Shown here in pieces: positions 56,671 through 64,000 of a DNA stretch of 64,000 bases; position 1 is the stretch's first letter; each line of letters begins with the position of its first letter. Origin of the DNA: Vibrio sagamiensis NBRC 104589. Its GTDB lineage: Bacteria > Pseudomonadota > Gammaproteobacteria > Enterobacterales > Vibrionaceae. Position numbers and translations under genes: made by a program. Under the pieces are notes generated by a model. The model ran no database searches. It had not been told where the DNA came from and saw nothing but the letters and a program-made list of their open reading frames with translations. The stretch lies in assembly GCF_007990935.1 (NCBI RefSeq), contig NZ_BJXJ01000005.1, positions 1 to 64,000 on the forward strand. Direction: 5' to 3'.

Positions 56671-59301
56671 ATGAGCGATTTAGCTAAAGAGATCACGCCC
56701 GTAAACATTGAAGATGAGCTTAGAGGTTCATATCTAGACTATGCGATGTCTGTCATCGTAGGTCGTGCTCTTCCAGATGTGCGTGATGGCCTAAAACCAG
56801 TACACCGCCGCGTATTATTCGCGATGAACGTACTAGGCAACGATTGGAACAAACCATATAAAAAATCTGCCCGTGTTGTCGGCGATGTTATCGGTAAATA
56901 TCACCCTCATGGTGATAGTGCAGTGTACGATACCATCGTACGTATGGCTCAGCCGTTTTCACTTCGTTATATGCTGGTCGATGGTCAAGGTAACTTTGGC
57001 TCGATCGATGGCGACTCTGCTGCGGCAATGCGTTATACCGAAGTTCGAATGGCTAAAATTGCCCATGAACTCTTGGCTGATCTAGATAAAGAAACCGTTG
57101 ATTATGTACCTAACTATGATGGTACAGAACAGATTCCAGCGGTTTTGCCAACAAAAGTTCCTAATTTACTGGTCAACGGTGCTTCTGGTATCGCAGTAGG
57201 TATGGCAACCAACATCCCGCCTCATAATCTTGGCGAAGTGATCGATGGCTGTCTTGCATACATCAATAATGAAGACATCACTATTGATGAACTTATGGAT
57301 TACATTCCTGGTCCTGATTTCCCAACGGCAGCTCTTATTAGTGGTCGTAAAGGCATTGTAGACGCGTACAAAACTGGCCGCGGTAAAATCTACATGCGTT
57401 CAAAAGCGGATATCGAAGTAGAGAAGAATGGCAAAGAAACCATTATCGTCACTGAGATCCCATATCAGGTCAACAAAGCTCGTTTGATCGAAAAGATCGC
57501 TGAGCTAGTGAAAGATAAGAAAGTAGAAGGTATCAGTGCGCTTCGTGATGAGTCTGATAAAGACGGCATGCGTATTGTCATTGAATGTAAACGAGATGCA
57601 GTGGGCGAAGTGGTTCTAAATAACCTATACGCACAAACTCAGCTGCAAACGACTTTCGGTATCAACATGGTTGCGCTAAATAATGGCCAACCTCAGCTCT
57701 TCAACTTGAAAGAGATGTTGAAATGTTTTGTTGATCACCGCCGTGAAGTGGTTACTCGTCGTACTATTTTCGAATTACGCAAAGCTCGTGAACGTGCCCA
57801 TATTCTTGAAGGATTGGCACTGGCACTCGCAAACATCGATGAAATTATTGAACTTATCCGTAATGCTCCAACGCCTGCTGAAGCAAAAGCGGGTCTTGTA
57901 GCGCGTGGTTGGGACTTAGGTAACGTAGCAGCAATGCTAGAACGTGCTGGTACCGATGCCGCTCGCCCAGAATGGCTAGAAGAGCAATATGGTATTCGTG
58001 ACGGTCAATACTTCCTAACCGAAACTCAAGCCCAAGCTATTCTAGATCTACGTTTACATAAGCTAACTGGTCTTGAGCATGAGAAAATTCTTGATGAATA
58101 CAAAGCGCTTCTAGAAGAAATCTCAGAGCTGATGCACATTCTTGCAAGCACAGAACGTTTGATGGAAATCATTCGTGAAGAGCTCGAAGTTGTGCGTAAT
58201 GCCTTTGGTGATGAGCGTCGTACTGAAATCACAGCAGCAATCCATGATATTGACATGGAAGAGCTTATTGCTCGTGAAGATGTCGTTGTAACGCTGTCCC
58301 ATGAAGGGTATGTGAAGTACCAAATTCTAAGTGATTATGAAGCTCAACGTCGTGGCGGTAAAGGTAAGAGTGCAACTAAGATGAAAGATGAAGATTACAT
58401 CGAACGTCTACTGGTTGCTAATACGCACGATAACATTTTGTGTTTCTCGACGCGCGGTAAAACCTACCGTTTGAAAGTTTACCAATTGCCTCACGCAACG
58501 CGTACAGCTCGTGGTAAACCGATCGTTAATATTCTTCCTCTTGAAGATAATGAGCGCATCACTGCGATCCTTCCTGTTGATGAATTCTCTGCCGATAAAT
58601 TTATCTTCATGGCGACAGGTGATGGTACAGTTAAGAAGACTTCACTTGATCAGTTTGCCAATGTTCGTTCAAACGGCTTAATTGCTGTGAACTTGCGTGA
58701 TGATGACTCTTTAATCGGTGTCGATATTACAACAGGTTCAAGCAACATTATGCTGTTCTCTAAAGCAGGTAAAGTGGTTCGCTTTAGTGAAGATAAAGTG
58801 CGCGCCATGGGTCGTACAGCGGCAGGTGTTCGTGGTATGAAGCTTGCCGATGATGACCAAGTGGTATCTCTGATCGTTCCTGCTAACGAGGGCGATATTC
58901 TAACGGTTACTGAAAACGGTTACGGTAAACGTACTGAGTTAGCGGAGTACCCAACGAAAGGCCGTGCAACTCAAGGTGTTGTATCAATCAAGGTTTCTGA
59001 GCGTAACGGTCCAGTGGTTGGTGCGGTACAAGTTGAAGAAGGCGACGAGATGATGATGATCACCGATGCTGGTACTCTAGTTCGTACGCGTGTTTCGGAA
59101 GTTAGCCAAGTTGGTCGTAATACTCAGGGTGTGACCTTGATTCGAACTGCAGAAGACGAATCAGTGGTTGGATTACAGAGAATTGATGAAATCGAAGAAG
59201 TGGAATTGCCAGAAGGTGAAACACCAGAGGGTGAAGAGACTCAAGTCGACGCTGAAAAGTCTAATTTATCAGATGAAACGTCCAGTGAACAAGATACTTA
59301 G
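56671..59301 (+). CDS. gyrA: DNA gyrase subunit A
   Basis: An 876-residue type II topoisomerase subunit that introduces negative supercoils with GyrB. The catalytic tyrosine is Tyr122 in AAMRYTE. The quinolone-determining residues are wild type, Ser83 and Asp87 in [13 protein letters not shown]. The GyrA-box is QRRGGKG, at the start of the DNA-wrapping beta-pinwheel domain (about 535-840). The C-terminal tail is very acidic ([18 protein letters not shown] and onward), as in E. coli GyrA, where it tunes wrapping. Confidence 0.98.
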   Translation: MSDLAKEITPVNIEDELRGSYLDYAMSVIVGRALPDVRDGLKPVHRRVLFAMNVLGNDWNKPYKKSARVVGDVIGKYHPHGDSAVYDTIVRMAQPFSLRYMLVDGQGNFGSIDGDSAAAMRYTEVRMAKIAHELLADLDKETVDYVPNYDGTEQIPAVLPTKVPNLLVNGASGIAVGMATNIPPHNLGEVIDGCLAYINNEDITIDELMDYIPGPDFPTAALISGRKGIVDAYKTGRGKIYMRSKADIEVEKNGKETIIVTEIPYQVNKARLIEKIAELVKDKKVEGISALRDESDKDGMRIVIECKRDAVGEVVLNNLYAQTQLQTTFGINMVALNNGQPQLFNLKEMLKCFVDHRREVVTRRTIFELRKARERAHILEGLALALANIDEIIELIRNAPTPAEAKAGLVARGWDLGNVAAMLERAGTDAARPEWLEEQYGIRDGQYFLTETQAQAILDLRLHKLTGLEHEKILDEYKALLEEISELMHILASTERLMEIIREELEVVRNAFGDERRTEITAAIHDIDMEELIAREDVVVTLSHEGYVKYQILSDYEAQRRGGKGKSATKMKDEDYIERLLVANTHDNILCFSTRGKTYRLKVYQLPHATRTARGKPIVNILPLEDNERITAILPVDEFSADKFIFMATGDGTVKKTSLDQFANVRSNGLIAVNLRDDDSLIGVDITTGSSNIMLFSKAGKVVRFSEDKVRAMGRTAAGVRGMKLADDDQVVSLIVPANEGDILTVTENGYGKRTELAEYPTKGRATQGVVSIKVSERNGPVVGAVQVEEGDEMMMITDAGTLVRTRVSEVSQVGRNTQGVTLIRTAEDESVVGLQRIDEIEEVELPEGETPEGEETQVDAEKSNLSDETSSEQDT

Positions 59302-59351
59302 TAAGGTAACTTCCAATTAGTATATTGTTATCATTGGTTTAGCTATCCTGT

Positions 59352-59381
59352 AAAAAGCCGAGCGTTTTGCTCGGCTTTTTT
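59352..59381 (+). terminator. gyrA terminator
   Basis: AAAAAGCCGAGC-gttt-TGCTCGGCTTTTTT, 50 bp after the gyrA stop. Confidence 0.93.
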
Positions 59382-59743
59382 ATTAATAACGAGATGCTTA
59401 GCTTTTTATTTTGACTTTGGCAAAGGTTAAAATAATTTGCTTTTCCCTTCTTCAAATTACACTTATGGTAAGGCTTTGGTTAAGTCAATTATTAATGATT
59501 TTGAGAATAAGGTAAATTTTTTTGGATTTATATTGTAGTTGTTGGTAAATGTTATATTATAACATTTGTAGAGTGTGAAATGGGCTTCTGGTAGACAGTT
59601 GCCTAGTTTAGATTTGAAAATGCATAGGACTTTATTGTCGTTTTAGTATTGAAAAATGCGCTATTCAGTCCCATATTGAAACCAATAGTACATATAATAT
59701 GTGTATTTAGGTATACAAAGTAACGATTCGAGTGAGTGATGTT
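59382..59743. other. ribA upstream region
   Basis: No gene and no FMN riboswitch-like conserved boxes seen. AT-rich; the ribA promoter is presumably around 59640-59710, where TATAAT-like hexamers (CATATAATATG, about 59692) occur. Confidence 0.4.
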
Positions 59744-60343
59744 ATGGCGGAAGTCAGAGCCAGAATAGATTTTAAAGTTGGGTCCAACAGTAGCATAGAA
59801 GCTGAGCTTCTATCATTTCATGGACTTGCAACTGACAAAGAGCATGTTGCGGTTATCTTTAAGAAAGCAGATAAAACACAAGCCACACCTTTAGTCAGAA
59901 TGCACTCTGAGTGTTTGACGGGCGACGTATTTCATTCTTCACGTTGTGATTGTGGTGAGCAGCTAGAAGAGACGATTGAGCGCATGGCTCAAGTCGGAGG
60001 TATTATCCTCTACCTTCGTCAAGAAGGGCGAGGTATTGGGCTTTATAATAAAATTGATGCTTATCATTTACAAAGTCAAGGTATGAATACCTATGAAGCT
60101 AATAATCACCTAGGCTTCGGTGATGACCTACGTGACTTTAGTGAAGCTGCTCAGATGCTGCAGGCTTTAGGGATAAAAGACATTCGTTTGGTGACGAATA
60201 ACCCTAAAAAGATTAATGAGTTAAAAAGCTATGGCATTAATATTATAGATGTTATCAACACCTCGGCACATATCAAAGACGGTAACGAAGAATACCTACG
60301 TACAAAAGCAACGCATGGTCATCATCACCTTAAGGTGTACTAA
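59744..60343 (+). CDS. ribA: GTP cyclohydrolase II
   Basis: A 199-residue enzyme that converts GTP to the first pyrimidine intermediate of riboflavin synthesis. The zinc ligands are in [17 protein letters not shown] (three Cys) and the catalytic RQEGRGIGL motif follows. I take the ATG at 59744 ([13 protein letters not shown]) as start; a GTG four codons upstream is in frame but has no better ribosome site. Length is typical (E. coli 196). Monocistronic with its own terminator. Confidence 0.95.
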   Translation: MAEVRARIDFKVGSNSSIEAELLSFHGLATDKEHVAVIFKKADKTQATPLVRMHSECLTGDVFHSSRCDCGEQLEETIERMAQVGGIILYLRQEGRGIGLYNKIDAYHLQSQGMNTYEANNHLGFGDDLRDFSEAAQMLQALGIKDIRLVTNNPKKINELKSYGINIIDVINTSAHIKDGNEEYLRTKATHGHHHLKVY

Positions 60344-60371
60344 TACCTAATATATTGATTAAATTACCTTC

Positions 60372-60397
60372 AAGCCTCATTTGTATGAGGCTTTTTT
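60372..60397 (+). terminator. ribA terminator
   Basis: AAGCCTCAT-ttgt-ATGAGGCTT followed by TTTT, 28 bp after the stop. Confidence 0.93.
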
Positions 60398-60420
60398 GTA
60401 TCTTTGAGTTGCAATGGAGC

Positions 60421-60437
60421 GATAAATTAGTATTATC
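60421..60437. promoter_or_regulatory. Weak Fur-box candidate
   Basis: GATAAATTAGTATTATC has GATAA/TTATC arms like the outer parts of a Fur box, but the centre does not match the consensus. It lies 80 bp upstream of the imelysin gene, where iron control would be expected from the family. Confidence 0.3.
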
Positions 60438-60515
60438 AGCGCAACTGATGGTGTAAATAAGAATAATTAGCACTAGCAATTAAAATCAATGTAATGCCTA
60501 ACAAGGATGTCTACG

Positions 60516-61778
60516 ATGAATGTAAAGTCAATTTTAGCCCTCTCAATTTCAATACCATTTCTTAGTATAAGTGGCTATTCATTTGCTAATGATATTACCA
60601 AACAGCAGGTTGTTGAACACTACGCAGATGTTGCACATGCTGTCTTTGCTGATTCCGCGACAGCCGCAAAAGTACTAGAGCAACGAGTTAATATTTTTAT
60701 TAATCAACCAAATGCAAAAAGCTTCGATGCTGTAAAACAAGCTTGGTTAGACTCTCGTGTACCATATCAACAATCAGAAGTTTATCGATTTGGTAATGCC
60801 ATTGTGGATGATTGGGAAGGTCAATTGAATGCATGGCCTTTAGATGAAGGATTGATTGATTATGTGATGACAGACTATCAGTTCGAGTTAGGTAATGAAG
60901 GTGCAGCAGCAAATATCATTGCAAATAAGAGCATTAAAGTAGGCAACACTGAAGTAGACGTAACTAAAATTACACCTCAACTAATTGCAGATCTTAATGA
61001 AATTGGTGGCTCTGAGGCGAATGTTGCGTCAGGATATCATGCCATTGAATTTTTACTTTGGGGACAAGATCTAAATGGAACCAATGCAGGAGCAGGACAG
61101 CGAGCTTATACCGATTTTGTCGTAGGGGCTGAATGTACAAATGGCCACTGTGATCGCCGTGGCGAATACTTAAAAGCGGCTGCGACATTGCTTGTGCAAG
61201 ATCTCGAGTGGATGGAAAAACAGTGGTCTAAAGAAGAAGAAAGTAATTACCGTCAAGAGCTGTTGAATGCATCTTCGGATAACGGTCTTCGCAAGATGCT
61301 ATTTGGTATGGGGTCACTGTCTTTGGGTGAGCTTGCTGGTGAAAGAATGAAAGTTGCTCTAGAAGCCAACTCGACAGAAGATGAGCATGACTGTTTCTCA
61401 GATAATACTCACAATTCTCATTACTACAATGAACAAGGTATTTATAACGTTTATACCGGAAGCTACCAACGCTTAAATGGGACTAAAATTGAAGGTCCGA
61501 GCATTGCTGATTTAGTCGAACAAAAAGATAAGCAAGCCGCACAGAGCATCATTAATACTTTCAATTCTGCGCTACAACAGGTAGGAGAACTTGTGGTTTC
61601 TGCGGAAGAGAAAGGAGAGCACTTTGATCAACTGATCGCTGCAGGTAATGTTAAAGGTAATGCCCTTGTTAATACAACGATCATGTCATTAGTTGCTCAA
61701 ACAGGTGCAATAGAGCAAGCGGCGAGCATAATAGGCATTGATAGTTTAAGTCCTGATACCGCTGATCATGAGTTTTAA
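60516..61778 (+). CDS. Imelysin-family (IrpA-like) periplasmic iron-associated protein
   Basis: A 420-residue member of the M75/imelysin family. It has a signal peptide (about 1-24, ending SFA) and the family GxHxxE motif in GYHAIEFLLWG (His about 175), with WPLDEGLIDYV and RRGEYLKAAATLLVQDL as further family segments. IrpA/ICMP-like proteins bind iron or haem at the periplasmic or outer-membrane face; no peptidase activity is established. The ATG at 60516 is preferred because AAGGA lies eight bases before it, whereas the ATG at 60507 overlaps that site. First gene of a three-gene cluster. Confidence 0.9.
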   Translation: MNVKSILALSISIPFLSISGYSFANDITKQQVVEHYADVAHAVFADSATAAKVLEQRVNIFINQPNAKSFDAVKQAWLDSRVPYQQSEVYRFGNAIVDDWEGQLNAWPLDEGLIDYVMTDYQFELGNEGAAANIIANKSIKVGNTEVDVTKITPQLIADLNEIGGSEANVASGYHAIEFLLWGQDLNGTNAGAGQRAYTDFVVGAECTNGHCDRRGEYLKAAATLLVQDLEWMEKQWSKEEESNYRQELLNASSDNGLRKMLFGMGSLSLGELAGERMKVALEANSTEDEHDCFSDNTHNSHYYNEQGIYNVYTGSYQRLNGTKIEGPSIADLVEQKDKQAAQSIINTFNSALQQVGELVVSAEEKGEHFDQLIAAGNVKGNALVNTTIMSLVAQTGAIEQAASIIGIDSLSPDTADHEF

Positions 61779-61786
61779 TGATCGTA

Positions 61787-61839
61787 TATACCTAAGTAAC
61801 CTCGCTCTGAATCAAAGATCTTGAGGCCACTTGGGGATA
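61787..61839. repeat. Expanded copy of the palindromic repeat
   Basis: TATACCTAAG at the left and CTTGGGGATA at the right, with a longer centre of about 33 bases (other copies have about 13-15). It contains the typical ATCTTGAGG core. It lies directly after the imelysin gene. Confidence 0.6.
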
Positions 61840-61937
61840 AGTGACTGGAGTTTCGTTTCTAGGGAAGGAACCTCCAATTACTTCAAAGAGCTGTGTCTAA
61901 GTAAATGAATTAGCTTTTTGTTGTAGTTATATTAATT

Positions 61938-61959
61938 GGGCTCAATTAGAGCCCCTTTT
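61938..61959 (+). terminator. Probable terminator between imelysin and di-haem genes
   Basis: GGGCTC-aatta-GAGCCC followed by CTTTT. It suggests that the di-haem gene also has its own promoter or is reached by read-through. Confidence 0.7.
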
Positions 61960-62007
61960 CATTCGAGCTCGTTGTTATCGATCTTTTTGTATTAGTAGAG
62001 CAATAAT

Positions 62008-63390
62008 ATGAAAACTTATCTAGTTTCTGCCACTCTTCTTTTCTTTTCTTCTACTACCATTGCCTATGGTGTCAAGTCAGGCGGGCACACCAGTGTGAAG
62101 AAAGAGGGTGCAAATGCTTTCTCTTTACCGGCTGCAAATTTACCCTTGAGCAAGCGCCTTGATTTTAGTGTTGGAAATAGCTTTTTTAGAAACCCTTGGG
62201 TTCAAGCACCAGCCTCCACAGATGCTAGGGATGGTTTGGGCCCATTATTTAATACCAATGGATGCCAAAATTGCCATATAAAGGATGGTCGAGGTCATCC
62301 TCCTGAGCGTGGCGACTCACATGCAGTATCCATGTTAGTGCGTTTGAGCATCCCAGCCATGACACCTGAACAAAAAACGGCCTATATTCGTGATGGTTTT
62401 GTTCCTGAGCCAACTTATGGTGGGCAATTGCAAGACTTCGCATTGCCTGAACAAAAACCGGAAGGGAAAATAAATATCAGTTATGAAGAATATCCTGTGC
62501 GATTCAAAGATGGCACGATCGTTCATTTACGAAAGCCAAAGTTAAAAATTACAAAGTTGGGTTATGGTGATATGCATCCAGAAACTCAGTATTCAGTTCG
62601 AGTTGCTCCTCCTATGATCGGCCTTGGGCTTCTAGAAAGTATCCCTGAAAGCACTCTACTTGAATGGTCTGATGTAAACGATGTTAATAAAAATGGTATT
62701 TCAGGCAAAGCGAACAAAGTGTGGGATATTGAAAAAAATAAGTTTTCAATAGGGCGATTCGGTTGGAAAGCTGGGATGCCGACTTTGATGCAACAAAATG
62801 CAGCTGCCTTTAATGGAGACCTTGGTTTGACAAGTTCTTTATTTCCTAATGAAAACTGTACTCAAATACAATCGATTTGCCGAGATATGCCCAATGGTGG
62901 TAAACCGGAAGTCAGTGAGAAAATTCTGAACTTTGTCGAGTTTTATAGTCAACACCTTGCTGTTCCGGCAAGGCGAAATATGGATCAACCATTGGTTAAA
63001 CAGGGGCAAGCCATTTTTGCTCAGTCAGGTTGTGAAGGCTGCCATAAACCCGGTGTTAAAACAGCGAAACGACCGGATCTTCCTGCTTTATCGGAACAGA
63101 TGATTCATCCTTATACCGATCTTTTACTTCACGACATGGGAGAGGAGTTATCGGATCAACGGCCAGAATACCTTGCTGATGGTCAAGAATGGAGAACCGC
63201 ACCATTATGGGGAATAGGCTATACCAAAGAAGTTAATAAACATACCTATTTTTTACATGATGGTCGGGCACGTAACTTGATGGAAGCTATTTTATGGCAT
63301 GGTGGAGAGGCTGAACAAGCCAAACAAAATGTGCTGAAACTCAATAAAAAAGAGCGCGAGTCCTTGATTGCTTTTTTAAATTCTTTGTAG
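62008..63390 (+). CDS. Di-haem cytochrome c oxidoreductase (DUF1111 / thiol oxidoreductase-like)
   Basis: A 460-residue secreted protein with a signal peptide (about 1-19) and two c-type haem-binding motifs, CQNCH (about residues 87-91) and CEGCH (about 345-349). It fits the di-haem oxidoreductase family that accompanies imelysin proteins. Additional family features are LGPLFNTNGCQNCH and the C-terminal DLLLHDMG and YFLHDGRARNLMEAILWHGGEA. It probably transfers electrons in the periplasm, perhaps coupled to iron redox; the reaction is unknown. The next gene starts 10 bp downstream. Confidence 0.9.
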   Translation: MKTYLVSATLLFFSSTTIAYGVKSGGHTSVKKEGANAFSLPAANLPLSKRLDFSVGNSFFRNPWVQAPASTDARDGLGPLFNTNGCQNCHIKDGRGHPPERGDSHAVSMLVRLSIPAMTPEQKTAYIRDGFVPEPTYGGQLQDFALPEQKPEGKINISYEEYPVRFKDGTIVHLRKPKLKITKLGYGDMHPETQYSVRVAPPMIGLGLLESIPESTLLEWSDVNDVNKNGISGKANKVWDIEKNKFSIGRFGWKAGMPTLMQQNAAAFNGDLGLTSSLFPNENCTQIQSICRDMPNGGKPEVSEKILNFVEFYSQHLAVPARRNMDQPLVKQGQAIFAQSGCEGCHKPGVKTAKRPDLPALSEQMIHPYTDLLLHDMGEELSDQRPEYLADGQEWRTAPLWGIGYTKEVNKHTYFLHDGRARNLMEAILWHGGEAEQAKQNVLKLNKKERESLIAFLNSL

Positions 63391-63399
63391 GAAGGAATA

Positions 63400-64000
63400 A
63401 TGTTAAACGTATCTTCACTAAGCTTAATCATCGTCGCTATAGGTTTAGCTGGTTGTCAATCTGACTTTAAACAGGATGCGCAGCCGGAACAAACAATGCA
63501 TGCATCACAATCAGTTTATGAGGCTGAATTTCAATTTGCACAGCAATTTTATTCACAAACTCAAATGTTAGAGAAAGAGTTTGAATCTTATTGCAACGCT
63601 TCTGATAAGTCTTTATCAAACTTAAAGCGTCAATGGCATCAAACTATGTTGGCATGGATGTCTCTTCAAGGCCAAGAGAGGGGACCAACACAGGCAATAG
63701 AAAAAGGATGGAAGGTTCAATTTTGGCCAGATAAAAAGAATACCACTGGTAGGAAAATGTCTGCACTCTCACAGAGTGACGTAACTTGGACAGCCGAAGA
63801 AATCTCGGAACAAAGTGTTACAGTGCAAGGCCTTGGTGCTATCGAGTGGCTTTTATATGACTCTGCTTCAAATCTGTCTAGTGATCACAATACGTGTAAT
63901 ATTAGCATTGCAATTGCACAAAATTTAAAAAACACTGCTCAAACAATTGCTCAAGCATGGTCATTGAATCCATGGCAATCACTCTCTAAGACAGCTTGGC
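63400..64000 (+). CDS. Imelysin-family lipoprotein, 3'-truncated by window end
   Basis: The first 200 codons of a second imelysin-like protein; the frame is open to the end. It has a lipoprotein signal with lipobox LAGC (Cys19, MLNVSSLSLIIVAIGLAGC) and then QSDFKQD. Family segments are WHQTMLAWMSLQG and GLGAIEWLLYD, where the usual HxxE position reads A-I-E, so the His of the motif is missing (GLGAIE against GYHAIE). It is preceded by GAAGGA and lies 10 bp after the di-haem gene, so co-transcribed. Probably anchored in a membrane facing the periplasm. Confidence 0.85.
   Translation, partial: MLNVSSLSLIIVAIGLAGCQSDFKQDAQPEQTMHASQSVYEAEFQFAQQFYSQTQMLEKEFESYCNASDKSLSNLKRQWHQTMLAWMSLQGQERGPTQAIEKGWKVQFWPDKKNTTGRKMSALSQSDVTWTAEEISEQSVTVQGLGAIEWLLYDSASNLSSDHNTCNISIAIAQNLKNTAQTIAQAWSLNPWQSLSKTAW

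Noticed and set aside
59302..59743. FMN riboswitch upstream of ribA
   Set aside because: None of the conserved paired boxes were recognisable; the leader is simply AT-rich.
1..64000. CRISPR array
   Set aside because: No regularly spaced direct repeats were seen; the only recurrent element is the dispersed palindrome, which is not tandem.
1..64000. Insertion sequences or transposase genes
   Set aside because: No reading frame in the window resembles a transposase or integrase.

Overview
The window looks like a chromosomal segment of a marine gamma-proteobacterium, most likely a Vibrio or close Vibrionaceae relative. The reasons are the trpEGDC(F)BA operon with a trpL attenuator followed by gemA-like/yciB/yciA/yciI genes, the varA(uvrY)-uvrC-pgsA-tRNA block, the norspermidine pathway genes, a vibriolysin-type M4 protease, and an imperfect palindromic repeat of the TATACCCAAG...CTTGGGTATA type scattered between genes. 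This assignment is inference from gene content and synteny; no search was run.

Layout. 1-1.2 kb: the edge of a type III secretion locus (a truncated unknown gene, the SctS export-apparatus protein, a probable class I chaperone). 1.7-9.7 kb: an accessory stretch with outer-membrane phospholipase A, a PLP-dependent desulfhydrase/deaminase, a TauD-type dioxygenase, the M4 metalloprotease, and an AT-rich AraC-regulator/MFS-transporter pair. 9.7-19.3 kb: ygiQ, a membrane protein, a DUF4250 protein, the divergent metR/metE pair with recognisable MetJ and MetR sites, a lipoprotein, yciI, yciA, yciB and a GemA-like small protein. 19.9-27 kb: the complete trp operon with leader peptide, attenuator, promoter and TrpR operator, divergent from rnm-yciO-rluB. 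30-38.8 kb: yciU-efpL, a nucleotidyltransferase-fold protein, polB, uvrY-uvrC-pgsA and a Cys-Gly-Leu-Gly tRNA cluster.

38.8-47.7 kb: the most interesting part. A divergent cysteinyl-tRNA synthetase gene is preceded by a 28-codon leader peptide with four consecutive Cys codons, overlapping pairing segments and a strong intrinsic terminator. This is the architecture of a ribosome-mediated transcription attenuator that would read tRNA-Cys charging. The gene lies close to the tRNA-Cys gene. Next to it is the norspermidine operon (aminotransferase-decarboxylase fusion, carboxynorspermidine synthase, nspC), behind a gene-free region of more than 900 bp, and then a GcvR-like ACT protein.

48-64 kb: a DUF3943 protein, a CinA/YfaY-like protein, the aerobic ribonucleotide reductase operon nrdA-nrdB-yfaE with a perfect DnaA box upstream, ubiG, a DUF805 protein, gyrA (wild-type quinolone residues), ribA, and an iron-type cluster in which two imelysin-family proteins flank a di-haem oxidoreductase; the second imelysin gene runs off the window.
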